Below are positions 1-4,962 of a DNA stretch of 5,733 nt, piece by piece. A program made the translations under genes and the position numbers. This stretch comes from Clostridia bacterium. Its GTDB lineage: Bacteria; Bacillota; Clostridia; Oscillospirales; UBA644. The stretch covers positions 1-5,733 of the forward strand of contig JAFPBP010000087.1 of assembly GCA_017424085.1 (NCBI GenBank), in the 5' to 3' direction. The notes under the pieces are model-generated. The model had not been told where the DNA came from, made no database searches, and worked only from the letters and a program-made list of their open reading frames with translations. Within the stretch, counting starts at the first letter, position 1, and each line of letters opens with the position of its first letter.

Positions 1-19
1 ATTGTGCGGCGATGATATG

Positions 20-36
20 CCAAGCCTGCGGCTTGG
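20..36. repeat. Short palindromic hairpin with 7-bp stem and TGC loop
   Basis: CCAAGCC (20-26) pairs perfectly with GGCTTGG (30-36) around the triplet TGC. No T-run follows on either strand, so it is not a standard intrinsic terminator. It stands three bases from a second, longer hairpin at 40-75. This arrangement is seen in dispersed REP-like palindromes near gene ends. That reading is inference, because one copy is not enough to show a repeat family. Confidence 0.5.
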
Positions 37-39
37 ATA

Positions 40-75
40 AAAAAATTCGACAAGTTTCGACTTGTCGAATTTTTT
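40..75 (-). terminator. Intrinsic terminator after tRNA-Ala
   Basis: A perfect 15-bp inverted repeat: AAAAAATTCGACAAG-type left arm (40-54, beginning with an A-run), loop TTTCGA (55-60), and a complementary right arm ending in TTTTTT (61-75). Read on the minus strand it begins at the last base of the tRNA-Ala CCA end and finishes in a U-rich arm, as expected for a tRNA terminator. The stem is nearly symmetrical, so it could also stop transcription entering from the left on the plus strand. Confidence 0.75.
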
Positions 76-150
76 GGTGGAGCGTAGGGGATTCGAACCC
101 CTGACCCCAACACTGCCAGTGTTGTGCGCTACCAACTGCGCTAACGCCCC
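75..150 (-). tRNA. tRNA-Ala (anticodon GGC)
   Basis: A 76-nt class I tRNA including an encoded CCA (the complement of TGG at 75-77). Read on the minus strand, the acceptor stem GGGGCGT/ACGCTCC contains the G3-U70 wobble pair that is the main identity element for alanyl-tRNA synthetase, and the discriminator is A73. The D stem is GCGC/GCGC. The anticodon stem is CAACA/TGTTG with loop CTGGCAG, giving anticodon GGC (plus-strand 115-117), which reads GCC and probably GCU alanine codons. The T arm is AGGGG-TTCGAAT-CCCCT. It lies downstream of tRNA-Ser on the same strand. I see no convincing promoter of its own in the 21 bases between it and the hairpin at 172-210, so it may be transcribed from the tRNA-Ser promoter. 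Confidence 0.97.
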
Positions 151-171
151 GAATATTCAATTTGTATAAGC

Positions 172-210
172 AAAGCAAAAGACTACTCTCTTCGGGCAGT
201 CTTTTGCTTT
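172..210 (-). terminator. Hairpin between tRNA-Ser and tRNA-Ala, terminator-like
   Basis: AAAGCAAAAGACT (172-184) pairs perfectly with AGTCTTTTGCTTT (198-210) around a 13-base loop. On the minus strand it begins at the final A of the tRNA-Ser CCA, and its 3' arm is T-rich (TCTTTTGCTTT), much like terminators after Firmicute tRNAs. The T-run is interrupted by GC, so termination may be only partial. It could also act as a processing signal separating the two tRNAs in one precursor. Confidence 0.65.
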
Positions 211-299
211 GGCGGAGATGGAGAGATTTGAACTCTCGCGCCGCTTTCACGACCTACACCCTTAGCAGGGGCGCCTCTTCACCACTTGAGTACATCTCC
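210..299 (-). tRNA. tRNA-Ser (anticodon GCU)
   Basis: A 90-nt class II tRNA with encoded CCA (complement of TGG at 210-212) and discriminator G73. On the minus strand the acceptor stem is GGAGATG/CATCTCC, the D stem CTC/GAG, and the anticodon stem CGCCC/GGGTG with loop CTGCTAA. This gives anticodon GCT (plus-strand 264-266), which reads the serine codons AGC and AGU. The long variable arm (GTCG/CGGC pairing) is the main serine identity element. The T arm is GAGAG-TTCAAAT-CTCTC. It lies about 19 bases downstream of the start site predicted from the consensus promoter at 325-353. Confidence 0.97.
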
Positions 300-324
300 G
301 TGTCTCAACTGCTGATACCCGTAT

Positions 325-353
325 ATTATACTCTATTTTAATGATTTTGTCAA
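325..353 (-). promoter_or_regulatory. Consensus sigma-A-type promoter for the tRNA genes
   Basis: On the minus strand, TTGACA (353-348) and TATAAT (330-325) are separated by exactly 17 bases, a full match to the housekeeping sigma consensus in both boxes. The spacer is AT-rich. Transcription should begin near 318, leaving a short leader before tRNA-Ser. A perfect promoter is typical of stable RNA genes. No separate terminator is visible between it and the upstream glycosyltransferase stop codon at 395. Confidence 0.92.
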
Positions 354-394
354 GAGGAAAACGAGAATTAAATGTAAACTTTTTTCAACAAGAA

Positions 395-1669
395 TCACTG
401 CAACCCGTCCCAATGACGCAAACGGGACAGCCGTGCGAAGGTATCCATCAACGCGCCGTTGATTTTCATGCCCCATTCCACGGGATGACTGTGCTCGGGG
501 TATTCCCCGCGACGGTAACGGTCAATGACGATCTCATAGCGCTCCATGGCAAGCTTGACGGCGGTCTGCCAGGAGATATACAGCTCCTCCCCTGCGTGCC
601 GTCCCACGGTATGCACGTATTCCCGCTGATCCAAAAGAGCAGAAAGACAGGAATACAGAGCCTCGGGGGTCTCTTCAACCAGGAACCCGTTCCGACCGTC
701 GGTCACGCCCTCGGAGGCGCAGGAATCCTTGATCAGCACCGCGGCAAGATCGCACGCCGCCGCCTCGCGGACCACAAGCCCATTGGTGTCGTAGGTGGAG
801 GGGAACAAAAACAGATCGGCGCGACAATACCACGCGCGCAGTACGTCGCGGTTATGGATGGCGCCCGTAAAGATGCATTTATCCGCAATGCCGTTCAATT
901 CGGCATATGCCTTCACTTCATCGAAATCAGCACCGCCGCCGATGAAGACCATGCGGAAGTCTGCCTTGCGGGCAAGCCCCGTCAAGGCATCGAGGATGAT
1001 GCGAAGCCCCTTATACCACATCATGCGCCCTACGAACAGATAAACGGGCAGGGCTGCGGGCAGGTCATAACCCGCCGTAGCGGCTTCGATCTCCTGCTGA
1101 GAGCAACGCATGCGAGGAATATCCACGCCGTTGGGCATGACGATATAATCCCCCTGATACCCCAGAGCGCGCAGGTTCTCCCCTGCTCCGCGGCTGACTG
1201 TCCAGACCTCGTCACACGCCTCCACGTTGGAGACCAGAGCGTATTTTGCGGCGTTCTGAAGCTGTTTATTCTTAATGATATTTTCAATATCAACGTCAAA
1301 TTTGGTATGATAGGTCATAACCAGAGGAGCATCCACGATCTGCCGCAATTCCCGCGCCATCAGATTGGAGATGATGGGGCAATGGCTGTGAATTAAGGCA
1401 ACCTTTTCCTCGGAAACCCGCCGAGCAACCTCGGGAGAAAAGGGAACGCCTGCCATATAACCGTTCATCATACGGAAGTTCACGCTGGGATAACGCAAGA
1501 CGGGATAAGGATAATCGCCGTCTGCCGCGTCGGGATGCGAGGGAGTGATCACCATGGCGCGGGAGCCGTCGGCAAGGATCTGCTCCGCGTAATTTTTAAC
1601 CGCATTGGCAACGCCGTCGATCAACGGCGGAAAAGAATCATTCAAAAGACAAATCGTTTTCGGTTCCAT
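395..1669 (-). CDS. Glycosyltransferase family 4 (GT-B), possibly diacylglycerol glucosyltransferase
   Basis: A 424-residue retaining glycosyltransferase of the GT4 type, expected at the inner face of the membrane and transferring a sugar from a nucleotide sugar. The N-terminal acceptor domain (about 1-195) starts with NDSFPPLIDGVANAV (10-24), which has the usual GT4 glycine loop, and contains HSHCP (95-99) and MTYHTKFD (118-125). The C-terminal donor domain (about 205-385) shows FVGRMMWYKG (212-221), FIGGGAD (242-248) and FTGAIHNRDV (267-276). The donor-binding acidic motif is D294-x7-E302, with Asp in place of the common first Glu. The pattern resembles monoglucosyldiacylglycerol synthases, so glycolipid synthesis is plausible, but the acceptor is not provable. 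The start is ATG at 1669 because GGAGG (1677-1681) sits 7 bases upstream. An ATG at 1675 is only 1 base from it, and the frame open further upstream runs antisense to the hydrolase gene. Residues after about 388 form a charged C-terminal tail. The gene is divergent from the hydrolase gene. Confidence 0.88.
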   Translation of the reverse strand: MEPKTICLLNDSFPPLIDGVANAVKNYAEQILADGSRAMVITPSHPDAADGDYPYPVLRYPSVNFRMMNGYMAGVPFSPEVARRVSEEKVALIHSHCPIISNLMARELRQIVDAPLVMTYHTKFDVDIENIIKNKQLQNAAKYALVSNVEACDEVWTVSRGAGENLRALGYQGDYIVMPNGVDIPRMRCSQQEIEAATAGYDLPAALPVYLFVGRMMWYKGLRIILDALTGLARKADFRMVFIGGGADFDEVKAYAELNGIADKCIFTGAIHNRDVLRAWYCRADLFLFPSTYDTNGLVVREAAACDLAAVLIKDSCASEGVTDGRNGFLVEETPEALYSCLSALLDQREYVHTVGRHAGEELYISWQTAVKLAMERYEIVIDRYRRGEYPEHSHPVEWGMKINGALMDTFARLSRLRHWDGLQ

Positions 1670-1852
1670 AATCATGCCTCCATGGTATTTATTTAACCAC
1701 AATTTATCGTAATAATTAAAACCAAAGTGAAACAAAACTATGAATATTTCGATCTGCTCTGTTTTTTTCGAAATTCGGAAAAGCTTCGGATATTTTTTCG
1801 GTGGGAGAGGTACACTATTCCGTAGTAAAAAACACACGGAAAGGATCGGGAC
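1670..1852. other. Divergent intergenic region, AT-rich, with spaced TTCGG copies
   Basis: This 183-bp region must carry promoters for both the glycosyltransferase and the hydrolase. It is clearly more AT-rich than the flanking genes, especially 1681-1800. I see no box pair close to consensus in either direction. The best minus-strand guess is a weak TACGAT or GATAAA near 1702-1707, and the best plus-strand guess is TACACT at 1811-1816 without a convincing -35. TTCGG occurs at 1774, 1785 and 1797, spaced 11 and 12 bases. The hydrolase ribosome binding site AAAGGA lies at 1840-1845. Confidence 0.5.
1677..1681 (-). promoter_or_regulatory. Ribosome binding site of the glycosyltransferase
   Basis: GGAGG on the minus strand, 7 bases before the ATG at 1669. 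This spacing decides between three in-frame ATG codons and favours the one giving MEPKTICLLND. Confidence 0.8.
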
Positions 1853-2830
1853 ATGAACAAACGGACGTGGTGCTGCGTAACGGGGATCGCCCTGCTGACC
1901 GCAACGGCGGGCATGGCGGCGACATCTCACGTATTGACGCAAAAATTGGTTTCGCTGGCGGTGGATCGGGAGACAGAAGGAAATGAAAAAGCAAAGGAGA
2001 GGGTTCGCAGGAAGCTGCAGGGAACTCAAAGAAACGATCGGTTGAACAATGAGATCCGTTCGGCGGCGGAGGCACTGAAGGAATGCGACGCCACGGAAGT
2101 CAGCATTACGGCAACCGACGGCACGGTTCTCGTTGGGCATTGGATCGAGAGCGAAAGACCGAAGAGGATCGTAGTTGCCATGCACGGCTGGCGATCCACC
2201 TGGTTCAACGATTTCGGAATTCTTGCCCCATTTCTGAAAACGAGCGGCTGCTCGATCCTGTACGCAGAGCAACGGGGACAAAACAACAGCGGCGGGGATT
2301 GCATGGGCTTCGGCATTACGGAGCGGCACGATTGCGCCCGCTGGATCGAATGGGTAACAACGAGGGAGCCCACCCTGCCCGTATACGCCATGGGAATCTC
2401 CATGGGAGCCACGACGGTTTTGATGGCGTCGGATCTACCTTTATCGGAGCGGGTACGGGGGATCATTGCCGACTGCGGCTTCACCTCGCCTCACGCCATC
2501 TGGCAGCACGTGGGCAAGCACAACCTGCACTTGGGATTCGGCATTCGTCAAAATGCCGTTAGGACCCTGTGCAAGACCCGCTGGAACGGGGAGAACGGCG
2601 ATCGCTCCGCCGCGGATTCTCTGTCGAAAACCTCTCTTCCAGTTCTCTTTATCCACGGAAGCGACGACGATTTCGTTCCCGTGACCATGACCTACGAAAA
2701 CTATAAAGCGTGCGTCTCCCCCAAGCGGCTTCTCATCGTCCCCGGAGCGGGGCACGCCGCAAGCTACGTCACAGACCGCACGGCATACGAGCGAAGCCTC
2801 TGCGACTTCTGGAGCGATTGCGAGGAATAA
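1853..2830 (+). CDS. Membrane-anchored alpha/beta hydrolase (serine hydrolase)
   Basis: A 325-residue protein of the alpha/beta-hydrolase superfamily, close in style to the COG1073 group of extracytoplasmic esterase-like proteins. An N-terminal hydrophobic segment (about 6-24) after Lys-Arg is a signal anchor that probably places the enzyme outside the membrane. A charged linker (about 38-78) follows. The catalytic domain shows AMHGW (109-113) for the oxyanion region, the nucleophile elbow GISMG (181-185) with Ser183, HGSDDDFVP (268-276) with probable acid Asp272, and GAGH (298-301) with His301, so the triad is complete. The natural substrate, perhaps a lipid or short ester, cannot be read from sequence. 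ATG at 1853 is supported by AAAGGA (1840-1845) with a 7-base spacer. The gene is monocistronic, divergent from the glycosyltransferase, and ends just before a strong terminator. The protein has eight cysteines, which is notable for a predicted exported domain. Confidence 0.9.
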   Translation: MNKRTWCCVTGIALLTATAGMAATSHVLTQKLVSLAVDRETEGNEKAKERVRRKLQGTQRNDRLNNEIRSAAEALKECDATEVSITATDGTVLVGHWIESERPKRIVVAMHGWRSTWFNDFGILAPFLKTSGCSILYAEQRGQNNSGGDCMGFGITERHDCARWIEWVTTREPTLPVYAMGISMGATTVLMASDLPLSERVRGIIADCGFTSPHAIWQHVGKHNLHLGFGIRQNAVRTLCKTRWNGENGDRSAADSLSKTSLPVLFIHGSDDDFVPVTMTYENYKACVSPKRLLIVPGAGHAASYVTDRTAYERSLCDFWSDCEE

Positions 2831-2837
2831 TCTTTTG

Positions 2838-2860
2838 CCCCGATCTTTCATCGGGGTTTT
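2838..2860 (+). terminator. Intrinsic terminator after the hydrolase gene
   Basis: CCCCGAT (2838-2844) pairs with ATCGGGG (2850-2856) around loop CTTTC, followed by TTTT and, after GCA, a further run of seven T. It begins 8 bases after the stop codon and separates the hydrolase from the promoter of the next operon. Confidence 0.9.
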
Positions 2861-2882
2861 GCATTTTTTTCATTTTTAAGGC

Positions 2883-2911
2883 TTGCAAACAGAGAAAATA
2901 TATGCTATAAT
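2883..2911 (+). promoter_or_regulatory. Promoter of the oxidoreductase-isomerase operon
   Basis: TTGCAA (2883-2888) and TATAAT (2906-2911) are separated by 17 bases, with TGC directly before the -10 box giving an extended -10 element. The expected start is near 2918, leaving a leader of only about 23 bases before the ATG. That leaves no room for a riboswitch, so any regulation probably acts through an operator overlapping the promoter. No clear operator palindrome is visible. Confidence 0.88.
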
Positions 2912-2928
2912 AAAGAAAAACGAATCAC

Positions 2929-2934
2929 GAGGTG
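2929..2934 (+). promoter_or_regulatory. Ribosome binding site of the FAD oxidoreductase
   Basis: GAGGTG lies 6 bases before ATG 2941. It overlaps an in-frame GTG at 2932, which therefore is very unlikely to be the start. Confidence 0.75.
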
Positions 2935-2940
2935 CTCAGG

Positions 2941-4200
2941 ATGAAGCATTACGATCTCATCGTCGTGGGCGGAGGGCTTTCGGGCGTTGCCGCCGCTGTC
3001 AGCGCCGCACGTCGCGGACTTAAGGTTCTTATTGCGGACAAGGCCGGCTGGTTGGGCGGAGCCATGTCCAACTGTTTGATCTATCCGTTCATGCCCTATC
3101 ACATGAAGGACAAGGACGGGAACTCCGTAGATCTGTCCACGGGATTTTTCAAGGAATTGACCACCCGCGCCGCAAAGGATCTTCCCCCGAACACCAAGCC
3201 CCATTACTTTGATTCCGAATATTTCAAGTTCATGCTGGACGACGTGGTTTGCGAGGCAGGCGTGGAGGTGTTGTTCCACGTGACTCTGTTCCGCGTGGAG
3301 ACCGAAGGACGGGAGATCAAAAAGCTTCTCTTCGCCGCAAAGTCGGGAGTGCTGGAATACTCTGCAGATTTCTACATTGACGCCACGGGCGACGGTGACC
3401 TTTTCTATTTTGCGGGATGCGATTTCCAGCTGGGACGGGATGCGGACAATCTCTGCCAGCCCATGACCACCTGCTTCCGCATCGCAAACGTGGACCGTGC
3501 GAAATTTGAAGAAGAGCTTCCCACCATGCAGGCGCTCTACAAGCAGTTCCGCAAGGAGGGCAAGATCATCAACGAGCGGGAAAACATTCTGGTATTCCGT
3601 CACGGCATGCCCGACGGGGTCCTGCACTTCAACACCACACGGGTCATCAAGCACAATCCCACCGATCCCGAGGACGTAAGCCGCGCCGAGGTCCTCGCCC
3701 GCAAGCAGGTGAAGGAAATGGTGGAGTTCCTGAAAACAAATCTGGAATCCTGCAAGAATGCAACCCTGATCGCCTGCGCCGCAGACATCGGCGTGCGGGA
3801 AAGCCGCAAGCTGAGAGGCGTCCACATTCTGAATCAAGAGGAATTGATCGCCTGCACGAAGTTCGAGGACTCCATTGCCCTCGGCAATTACGATATCGAC
3901 ATTCACAATCCCGCAGGTGCCGATACCAGCCACTATTATTTCGGTCCCGGCGAATACTACACCATCCCCTACCGTTCCCTGCTCCCCAAGGAATACGATA
4001 ACCTGCTGGTGGCGGGGCGGTGCATTTCCGCCACCCACGAAGCACAAGCGTCAGTGCGCATCATGCCCATCTGCTGCTGCATGGGCGAGGCGGCGGGCAC
4101 GGCGGCGGCGATCATCAAGGAAACGGGTACCACCGCGCACTCGGTTAACGTATCTCTGATTCAAGACGTTCTGCGCAAGAACGGCGCATCCATTGACTGA
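2941..4200 (+). CDS. FAD-dependent oxidoreductase (PF12831-like)
   Basis: A 419-residue cytoplasmic flavoprotein of the FAD_oxidored (PF12831) type. It begins with a Rossmann FAD-binding site: beta strand DLIVVG, dinucleotide loop G10-x-G12-x-x-G15, and D33 in the ribose-binding position. WLGGAMSNCLIYPF (37-50) matches the family's conserved GG motif after the first Rossmann unit. YIDATGDGD (145-153) is the second flavin-contacting motif. HFNTTRV (229-235) lies in the substrate domain. DNLLVAGRCISATHEAQASVR (about 353-373) and GEAAG (382-386) form the C-terminal FAD motif. There is no signal peptide. Members of this family are mostly uncharacterised, and many lie beside sugar-metabolism genes in gut bacteria. 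The partner gene here is a sugar isomerase 16 bp downstream, so oxidation of a sugar or sugar-derived compound is a reasonable inference. Three consecutive cysteines (378-380) next to the FAD motif are unusual. ATG 2941 is preferred over GTG 2932. Confidence 0.88.
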   Translation: MKHYDLIVVGGGLSGVAAAVSAARRGLKVLIADKAGWLGGAMSNCLIYPFMPYHMKDKDGNSVDLSTGFFKELTTRAAKDLPPNTKPHYFDSEYFKFMLDDVVCEAGVEVLFHVTLFRVETEGREIKKLLFAAKSGVLEYSADFYIDATGDGDLFYFAGCDFQLGRDADNLCQPMTTCFRIANVDRAKFEEELPTMQALYKQFRKEGKIINERENILVFRHGMPDGVLHFNTTRVIKHNPTDPEDVSRAEVLARKQVKEMVEFLKTNLESCKNATLIACAADIGVRESRKLRGVHILNQEELIACTKFEDSIALGNYDIDIHNPAGADTSHYYFGPGEYYTIPYRSLLPKEYDNLLVAGRCISATHEAQASVRIMPICCCMGEAAGTAAAIIKETGTTAHSVNVSLIQDVLRKNGASID

Positions 4201-4202
4201 CG

Positions 4203-4209
4203 AAAGGAG
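4203..4209 (+). promoter_or_regulatory. Strong ribosome binding site of the lyxose isomerase
   Basis: AAAGGAG, 7 bases before ATG 4217 and 2 bases after the oxidoreductase stop codon. It selects this ATG over an in-frame TTG at 4193 inside the upstream gene. Confidence 0.85.
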
Positions 4210-4216
4210 AACAACA

Positions 4217-4897
4217 ATGAAACGTAGCGAAATCAATGCTCTTCTGAGAGAAAACCTGCAGTTTATTCGGGAACAAAATTTTTCCCTGCCTCCCTTTGCC
4301 TTTTTCACCCCCGAGGAATGGAAGGAGAAGGGTGCGGAATACGATGAGATCCGCTCTCATATGCTGGGCTGGGACGTGACCGACTACGGTCTGGGAGACT
4401 ATGAGAACACGGGGCTGTTCCTCTTCACCATCCGCAACGGATCTCTGACCGATCCGAATTGCAAAAAGACCTACGCGGAGAAGCTTCTGATCTCCAACGA
4501 AAATCAGTATTGCCCCATGCATTTCCATTGGAACAAAATGGAAGACATCATCAATCGCGGTGGCGGAAATCTGATCGTTGAGGTCTACAACTGTGCCGAC
4601 GACGAATCCCTGGCAGACACGCCCGTTACCGTGACCTGCGACGGACGCGTTTTCACCGTTCCCGCAGGGACGAAGCTTTGTCTGAAGCCGGGCGAAAGCG
4701 TGACTCTGCCCCCGAAGCAATACCATGCGTTCTGGGCGGAGGAAGGACACGGAAAGGTCCTGATCGGCGAGGTTTCCATGGTAAACGACGATAACACCGA
4801 CAACCGTTTTCTGAACCCCATGGGACGCTTCCCCAAAATCGAGGAGGACGAGGCTCCCCTCTACCTGCTCTGCAACGAATACCCCGAGGCAAAATAA
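4217..4897 (+). CDS. D-lyxose ketol-isomerase (cupin fold, PF07385)
   Basis: A 226-residue protein matching the D-lyxose isomerase family (EC 5.3.1.15), which interconverts D-lyxose and D-xylulose and often also D-mannose and D-fructose, using a divalent metal such as Mn2+. The metal site is visible: H102 and H104 in MHFHWNKMED (101-110), E109, and H170 in PPKQYHAFW (165-173), the standard cupin three-His, one-Glu set. Other family-like stretches are GWDVTDYGLGD (51-61), YAEKLLISNENQYCPMH (86-102) and GEVSMVNDDNTDNRF (184-198). Length is about that of the characterised enterobacterial enzyme (about 227 residues, from memory) and longer than the shorter Bacillus YdaE type. It is cytoplasmic, with no signal sequence. 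It is the second gene of an operon with the FAD oxidoreductase and is followed by a terminator. The physiological sugar is uncertain. Confidence 0.93.
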   Translation: MKRSEINALLRENLQFIREQNFSLPPFAFFTPEEWKEKGAEYDEIRSHMLGWDVTDYGLGDYENTGLFLFTIRNGSLTDPNCKKTYAEKLLISNENQYCPMHFHWNKMEDIINRGGGNLIVEVYNCADDESLADTPVTVTCDGRVFTVPAGTKLCLKPGESVTLPPKQYHAFWAEEGHGKVLIGEVSMVNDDNTDNRFLNPMGRFPKIEEDEAPLYLLCNEYPEAK

Positions 4898-4913
4898 TCA
4901 ACAAAAAAACGGA

Positions 4914-4942
4914 CCCCCTGCTTCCACTTCGGAGGCAGGGGG
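4914..4942. terminator. Bidirectional intrinsic terminator between convergent genes
   Basis: CCCCCTGCTTCC (4914-4925) pairs with GGAGGCAGGGGG (4931-4942) with one G-U wobble and loop ACTTC. An A-run (4903-4909) lies to its left and a short T-rich stretch (TTATCTT) to its right. It ends the isomerase operon on the plus strand and, with the better U-run on the minus strand, the convergent gene at 4963. Confidence 0.88.
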
Positions 4943-4962
4943 TTATCTTATGCGATTCAAAA

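Noticed and set aside
1..310. Possible CRISPR array or phage attachment site around the tRNA genes
   Set aside because: No repeated spacer pattern exists, both tRNAs are intact, and no duplicated tRNA end or integrase is visible in the window.
341..1396. 351-residue plus-strand open frame antisense to the glycosyltransferase
   Set aside because: It has no recognisable domain and no ribosome binding site, and it overlaps the tRNA promoter. The minus-strand frame carries all the GT4 motifs.
1670..2329. Long upstream extension of the glycosyltransferase frame on the minus strand (about 220 extra residues)
   Set aside because: It runs antisense through the hydrolase gene, has low-complexity proline- and arginine-rich composition, and the GT4 N-terminus with its own ribosome binding site begins at 1669.
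2083..2562. 159-residue plus-strand frame within the hydrolase gene
   Set aside because: Arginine- and histidine-rich shadow in another frame. The alpha/beta hydrolase frame contains the full catalytic triad.
2932..2940. GTG 2932 as start of the FAD oxidoreductase
   Set aside because: The GTG is part of the GAGGTG ribosome binding site, and ATG 2941 has correct spacing and yields a standard N-terminus directly before the FAD strand.
2831..2940. Riboswitch or T-box leader before the sugar operon
   Set aside because: The promoter leaves only about 23 transcribed bases before the start codon, too few for a structured leader.
2905..4047. 380-residue open frame antisense to the FAD oxidoreductase
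   Set aside because: It mirrors the codon structure of a gene with GC-rich third positions, has no family features, and lies opposite a gene with clear FAD motifs, promoter and ribosome binding site.
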